13,940 bases of DNA from Hyphomicrobiales bacterium. Lineage in GTDB: Bacteria; Pseudomonadota; Alphaproteobacteria; Rhizobiales; Xanthobacteraceae. Both the position numbers and the translations under genes were made by a program. The notes below the pieces were generated by a model, which was not told where the DNA came from, did no database searches, and saw only the letters and a program-made list of their open reading frames with translations. The DNA lies in NCBI GenBank assembly GCA_023266695.1, contig JAHFPO010000052.1:1-13940 (forward strand), given 5' to 3'. Shown piece after piece: positions 7,124-13,940 of this stretch; position 1 is the stretch's first letter; each line of letters opens with the position of its first letter.

Positions 7124-7163
7124 GGCGCGCCTCCATCGACAACGGTTGATGTCGCGGAGGCAC
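7124..7163 (-). promoter_or_regulatory. Hairpin sequestering the btuB Shine-Dalgarno
   Basis: On the minus strand, GTGCCTCC (7163-7156) can pair with GGAGGCGC (7134-7127) over eight positions including one G-U wobble. Above a small internal loop, CGACA pairs with TGTCG (7154-7150 with 7141-7137), closing an 8-nt loop. The right arm contains the GGAGG ribosome binding site six nt before the btuB ATG. Folding would therefore block translation initiation, the expected OFF state of a translational cobalamin riboswitch. The pairing is read from sequence; the regulatory role is inferred. Confidence 0.6.
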
Positions 7164-7313
7164 GAACGCGAACCGGATTCCTGGCCCGGGCGTCTTTCAT
7201 GCACTCGAATTTCGGAAGCGGCTGCATCAGCCCCCCGCAACGGTTGACTTCACGTCGTCACCGCTGCGGATCGACCGCCCCGTGCGCACGCCCCGTACGC
7301 CGGAAGGGTGACC

Positions 7314-7501
7314 GATGCAGGTCGGTCTCCTGGCTCGCGGGTCGTCGCCCTTCTCTGCCTTCCCGGACGAAGTACTCGCCCAGTGGACTATCGGAAAAGG
7401 GCTCGCCGCTTACAGTTGCGGGGGCAGCCGCGGATTAGGCCCTGGGGCTTCACCGCGTTCCCTTGGTCCGGCCGGATCTTGCCGGACGGACCACCTGCAC
7501 C
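7314..7501 (-). ncRNA. Cobalamin (AdoCbl-class) riboswitch aptamer
   Basis: The minus strand carries the conserved cobalamin core GCTGCCCCCGCAACTGTAAG (7427-7408) and the B12 box AGCCAGGAGACCGACC (7335-7320). Also visible are the family's CCACTG (7386-7381) and GGGAAGG (7364-7358). The P1 helix closes with GGTGCAGGT (7501-7493) and ACCTGCATC (7322-7314). It lies about 190 nt upstream of the btuB start and should lower receptor expression when B12 is sufficient. Core motifs and helix ends are seen; coordinates of the 5' edge are approximate. Confidence 0.95.
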
Positions 7502-7508
7502 AGGCAAA

Positions 7509-7537
7509 ATCAAACGATTCTCCGGCCCAAGAGTCAA
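7509..7537 (-). promoter_or_regulatory. Candidate sigma-70 promoter of the btuB leader
   Basis: On the minus strand, TTGACT (7537-7532) and TTTGAT (7514-7509) are separated by exactly 17 bp. Initiation some 7 nt downstream would fall at the first bases of the riboswitch P1 helix (about 7502), which fits well with an RNA leader that begins with the aptamer. Confidence 0.6.
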
Positions 7538-7558
7538 GCAAATACATGGGTTAGAACA

Positions 7559-7578
7559 ATATAAAGATATCCTTATAT
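7559..7578. promoter_or_regulatory. 20-bp palindromic operator candidate upstream of metF
   Basis: ATATAAAGATATCCTTATAT is an inverted repeat with nine of ten base pairs matching (only positions 7 and 14 disagree). It is A/T-rich in a GC-rich region. ArsR-family regulators of the methionine cycle (SahR-type) act at AT-rich palindromes of this general kind upstream of metF, metH and related genes in Proteobacteria; assignment to that family is from memory and context, and no regulator gene lies in the window. It overlaps a possible -10 (TATGAT, 7576-7581), consistent with repression. Confidence 0.6.
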
Positions 7579-7583
7579 GATTA

Positions 7584-7612
7584 TTGCTATCATGGACCCT
7601 ATTGGGCATTAT
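7584..7612 (+). promoter_or_regulatory. Candidate metF promoter
   Basis: TTGCTA (7584-7589) and CATTAT (7607-7612) are 17 bp apart, each matching four of six sigma-70 consensus bases. Transcription would start near 7619, giving a leader of about 50 nt. An alternative -10, TATGAT (7576-7581), is a better hexamer but has no good -35. Either arrangement puts the palindrome at or just upstream of the promoter. Confidence 0.35.
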
Positions 7613-7669
7613 CCCATGTCTTACTCAAGGTGGATGGCCGATCCTGACCGTCCGCAGGAGGGTTTTTGC

Positions 7670-8637
7670 GTGGCAGGACCAGTCCGTAAGTCGCCGATGG
7701 CGGTGGAGAGTGCGCAGAAGCCGAGCCGCTTCGTGGGCGCGCTCGGTCACGACCGCATCCGGGTCTCGTTCGAGTTCTTCCCGCCCAAGACCGCGGAGAT
7801 GGAGAAGACCCTGTGGGAGGCGATCGCACGGCTGGAGCCGCTCGCGCCCGCCTTCGTCTCGGTCACCTACGGGGCGGGCGGCTCCACCCGCGAGCGCACC
7901 CACGCAACGGTGAAGCGCATTCTCACCGGGACCAAGCTCGTGCCGGCAGCACACCTCACCTGCGTCGGCGCCACCCGCGCCGAGGTCGACGCGGTGGTGA
8001 AGAGTTATTGGGACATCGGCGTGCGCCATATCGTGGCGCTGCGCGGCGATCCGCCGGAAGGCGTGGGCGAGCGCTACCAGCCGCATTCCGGCGGCTACGA
8101 CTATTCCTACGATCTTGTCGCCGGCATCAAGCGCAGCGGCGATTTCGAGATTTCGGTCGCGGCCTTTCCGGAGAAGCATCCGGAGAGCAAGTCGATCGAG
8201 CAGGACCTCGACGTGCTCGAGAAGAAGGTGGCGGCGGGCGCGAGCCGTGCCATCACTCAGTTCTTCTTCGAGAACGATCTCTATTTCCGTTTTCTCGAGC
8301 GGGTGCGCGCGCGCGGCATCAAGGTGCCGGTGGTGCCGGGGATCTTGCCGGTGCAGAACTTCAAGCAGGCAAAGAATTTCGCCGAACGCGCTGGCGCCAC
8401 GGTGCCGGCCTGGCTCGCCGACCGCTTCGCGGGTCTTGACGACGACGCGGTGACGCGCAAGCTCATCGCCGCCGCGGTCGCCGCCGAGCAGGTGTTCGAC
8501 CTCGTCGATCGCGGCGTCACCGAATTCCATTTCTACACCATGAACCGCGCCGATCTTGTCTATGCGGTCTGCCATCTCCTCGGCCTGCGTCCGGCGCAGA
8601 CGACGGCGAAGGCGCCCGCGAAGGAGGTCGCTTCGCG

Positions 8638-8641
<4 letters not shown>
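7670..8641 (+). CDS. metF: Methylenetetrahydrofolate reductase
   Basis: MetF is a cytoplasmic FAD enzyme reducing 5,10-methylene-tetrahydrofolate to 5-methyl-tetrahydrofolate, the methyl donor for MetH. The protein has family motifs in order: VSFEFFPPK with catalytic Glu35, SVTYGAGGST, VALRGDPPEG with Asp127, SVAAFPEKHPES and ITQFFFEND, forming a single TIM barrel. At 323 residues it is slightly longer than E. coli MetF (about 296), with extensions at both ends. The start is GTG at 7670: AGGAGGG (7656-7662) lies seven nt before it. The in-frame ATG at 7577 is inside the operator/promoter region; an internal ATG (7697) lacks an equally good site. The stop overlaps the metH start (ATGA), indicating translational coupling. 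Confidence 0.95.
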
Positions 8642-12387
<3,746 letters not shown>

Positions 12388-12391
12388 GATA

Positions 12392-12419
12392 GAAGGCCGC
12401 CCCAGGGCGGCCTTCCTTT
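12392..12419 (+). terminator. Terminator of the metF-metH operon
   Basis: GAAGGCCGCC (12392-12401), loop CCAG, GGCGGCCTTC (12406-12415), then CTTT. The stem is a perfect 10 bp starting 5 nt after the metH stop. The T-tract is short. The hairpin lies between convergent genes and may also serve the minus-strand hydrolase, which stops at 12440. Confidence 0.75.
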
Positions 12420-12439
12420 GTAAAGCTGGAGAGCAACGA

Positions 12440-13441
12440 TCAGACGGCCGGGTGCCACGGAGCCGGAATGAACCGGTAGCCTTGGCCGTCTTTTTCCATG
12501 TGGCCGTGGCCGGGGAAGGGAGCGTGGAACATCTGCACCTGCAACTTGTCGGCCACCAGCATGTCGATGACCTTGCGGCGCGTTTGCTCCGCCTGGTCGG
12601 GGACTTGATCGAAGAAGGCATGCCAGCCGGGATTGCGCACGAACAGCGCCGGATGGTTGGTGACGTCGGAGAACACGAACGTCCGCGCCGACCCCGAAGC
12701 GATCACGAAGGAGGTGTGGCCAAGCGTATGGCCGGGAGTCGAGACAGAGGTTATGCCCGGGGCGACTTCCTTGCCCCATTCGTACGTCTTCAAGCGCTTG
12801 AGGACATCGCCGCTGAGGACGCGCCGGTTGTTCTTGAACAGGCCTTCCATGCGACCCTTGGGAGCACGGCTCATCTCGCCGTCGTCCATCCAGAACTTGT
12901 GCTCGGGAGCCGGCACCAGGATCTCCGCGTTCGGGAAGGCGAGCTTGCCGTCGCCGGTGAGCAGGCCGTCCACGTGGTCCTGATGGTAATGGGAGATGAT
13001 GACGGTATCGATCGCTTTGACGTCGATGCCGGAGGCGGCGAGATTCTGCTGGTACTGTCCGTGGGTGCTGTTCGGCTTGGCCGCCTCGGCGGGGCCGTAA
13101 CCGGTGTCGATGGCGATCAGCTTGGAGCCGGTGTTCACCACGATCGGGTTGAACACGAGCGTCATCTTGTCCCGCGGCATGTAGGCCGCTTCCAACGCCT
13201 TATTCACATCGTCCTTCGTCTTGTTGCTGACGAACGTGTCGGGCAGCGGGAATGACCGCGCGCCGTCGGTGACGACGGTGATTTCATAGTCGCCGACCTT
13301 GTAGCGATAGAAGCCGGGCGCCTGCTTGCCGGCGAGCGGCGCGGCGGCATGGGCCGGTGTGATGAAGGATGCCGGGCTGAGGGCTGCCGCAGTGGCGGCG
13401 GCCGTGCCCGCAAGCATGGTGCGACGGGTAAGTTCAGTCAT
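12440..13441 (-). CDS. Tat-exported metallo-beta-lactamase-fold hydrolase
   Basis: The 333-residue protein starts with a twin-arginine signal (TRRTMLAG, then an Ala-rich hydrophobic stretch ending AHA near residue 32), so it is likely folded in the cytoplasm and exported to the periplasm. The metallo-beta-lactamase signature HYHQDH (151-156) provides His151, His153, Asp155 and His156; further ligands are His238 (TPGHTLGH) and Asp259 (FSDVTNHP), with a C-terminal His in FHAPFPGHGH. This full set predicts a dinuclear zinc site. The family includes lactonases (quorum quenching), beta-lactamases, phosphodiesterases and sulfatases; substrate cannot be told from sequence. The start at 13441 follows a GGGAG site and fits the Tat signal; an in-frame ATG at 13555 would add an uncharacteristic extension. 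It converges with metH and is divergent from the partial gene at 13743. Confidence 0.88.
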   Translation of the reverse strand: MTELTRRTMLAGTAAATAAALSPASFITPAHAAAPLAGKQAPGFYRYKVGDYEITVVTDGARSFPLPDTFVSNKTKDDVNKALEAAYMPRDKMTLVFNPIVVNTGSKLIAIDTGYGPAEAAKPNSTHGQYQQNLAASGIDVKAIDTVIISHYHQDHVDGLLTGDGKLAFPNAEILVPAPEHKFWMDDGEMSRAPKGRMEGLFKNNRRVLSGDVLKRLKTYEWGKEVAPGITSVSTPGHTLGHTSFVIASGSARTFVFSDVTNHPALFVRNPGWHAFFDQVPDQAEQTRRKVIDMLVADKLQVQMFHAPFPGHGHMEKDGQGYRFIPAPWHPAV

Positions 13442-13742
13442 GGCGTTCTCCCTGGGATCATGGCCTCGTTGTTTCAAGGCCCGGTTATGGGGGCAGATGC
13501 CCAATGCTAGCGGTTCGTACGGGTTCATTGCAATCACAGGTGCGATACCCTGCAAAACCCTTTTTCCCGCGCTTTATTCCCTTGCCCATGGCGGGCCCTG
13601 GCTTGCAGGCGGGGACTGGACCAGTGCCGGCACTTCCGCGATGATCGCGCACCCGTCCACCCGGCCAAGGATTTGAAGTACGCTGATCCGACCGTTTGCG
13701 AGGCAATCCTTGGCCCTCACCGATACCGATAAAGAGCAGTGA
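13442..13742. other. Divergent intergenic region before the partial membrane protein
   Basis: About 300 bp with no supported gene. It contains a possible promoter for the hydrolase on the minus strand (TTGCAG 13555-13550, 17-bp spacer, TGCAAT 13532-13527) and a pair of overlapping perfect palindromes: ACTGGACCAGT (13615-13625) and AGTGCCGGCACT (13623-13634). The palindromes are operator candidates between divergent genes. Confidence 0.4.
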
Positions 13743-13940
13743 ATGATGGCGAGGGCCGTATCGCTCACGGGCCATCACGCCCTGCTGCTCGCCGCCTTCA
13801 CCGCCGCGATCTTCGTCTCCGCGGCGCTGTTGTTCGCGGTGCAGCCGCTGTTCACCAAGATGGTGCTGCCGCAGCTCGGCGGCTCGCCCTCGGTGTGGTC
13901 GGTCGCCATGGTGTTCTTCCAGGCGACGCTGCTGGCCGGC
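13743..13940 (+). CDS. N-terminus of fused transporter/spermidine-synthase-like membrane protein (partial)
   Basis: Sixty-six codons are present before the window ends. The translation has a hydrophobic helix (ALLLAAFTAAIFVSAALLFA) followed by VQPLFTKMVLPQLGGSP and VWSVAMVFFQATLLAG. This is the characteristic N-terminus of multi-pass proteins annotated as fused MFS/spermidine synthase or spermidine-synthase-like, which combine membrane helices with a C-terminal Rossmann methyltransferase-like domain. Only the membrane start is visible, so the catalytic part and any polyamine role cannot be judged. The start is ATG at 13743 or 13746; the ribosome binding site (AAAGAG) is weak. The frame runs off the right edge. 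Confidence 0.75.
   Translation, partial: MMARAVSLTGHHALLLAAFTAAIFVSAALLFAVQPLFTKMVLPQLGGSPSVWSVAMVFFQATLLAG

Noticed and set aside
7124..7240. N-terminal extension of btuB to an ATG at 7240
   Set aside because: It would place coding sequence across the riboswitch leader, and the signal peptide and GGAGG both support 7123.
7579..7669. SAM or SAH riboswitch in the metF leader
   Set aside because: The leader is only about 50-90 nt and none of the SAM-II or SAH aptamer signatures I know are visible; the palindrome is a better regulatory candidate.

Overview
The window is GC-rich chromosomal DNA from what looks like an alphaproteobacterium, probably Hyphomicrobiales (Rhizobiales)-like. This is inferred from the high GC at third codon positions, the short 260-residue NAD kinase, the metF-metH operon and the CadC-like/TPR regulator. 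No 16S or other taxonomic marker is present. I see no insertion sequence, phage gene, CRISPR array, tRNA or rRNA.

Layout. (1) 1-287: no confident gene, but a strong 14-bp inverted repeat at 232-279 just past the cupin stop. (2) 288-779 (-): exported cupin. It diverges from 950-2722 (+), a membrane-anchored winged-helix regulator with TolB-like and TPR sensor regions; the 170-bp gap between them is rich in short repeats. (3) 2955-3215 (-): small secreted hypothetical protein. (4) 3516-4298 (-): NAD kinase, divergent from 4321-4644 (+), CutA, with only 22 bp between the two start codons. (5) 4823-5119 (+): exported, extremely lysine-rich repeat protein ending in a perfect hairpin terminator. 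(6) 5174-7123 (-): BtuB-type TonB-dependent receptor with a cobalamin riboswitch (7314-7501) in its 5' leader. (7) 7670-8641 and 8638-12387 (+): metF and metH, overlapping by 4 bp and followed by a hairpin terminator. (8) 12440-13441 (-): Tat-exported metallo-beta-lactamase-fold hydrolase. (9) 13743 to the right edge (+): N-terminus of a membrane protein of the fused transporter/spermidine-synthase-like family.

The clearest functional unit is the divergent pair btuB / metF-metH. BtuB would import vitamin B12, the cofactor of MetH; MetF supplies the 5-methyl-tetrahydrofolate that MetH uses to methylate homocysteine. The uptake arm is under a B12 riboswitch. The consumption arm has a near-perfect 20-bp palindrome (7559-7578) resembling operators of ArsR-family methionine-cycle regulators. 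The btuB leader also shows a plausible complete expression platform: a hairpin that sequesters the Shine-Dalgarno sequence, plus alternative pairings that could link it to the aptamer.

Most genes here are recognisable housekeeping families. The less familiar items are the riboswitch expression platform, the lysine-rich hendecad-repeat protein, the repeat-rich regulator/cupin intergenic region and the tightly packed nadK/cutA divergence.
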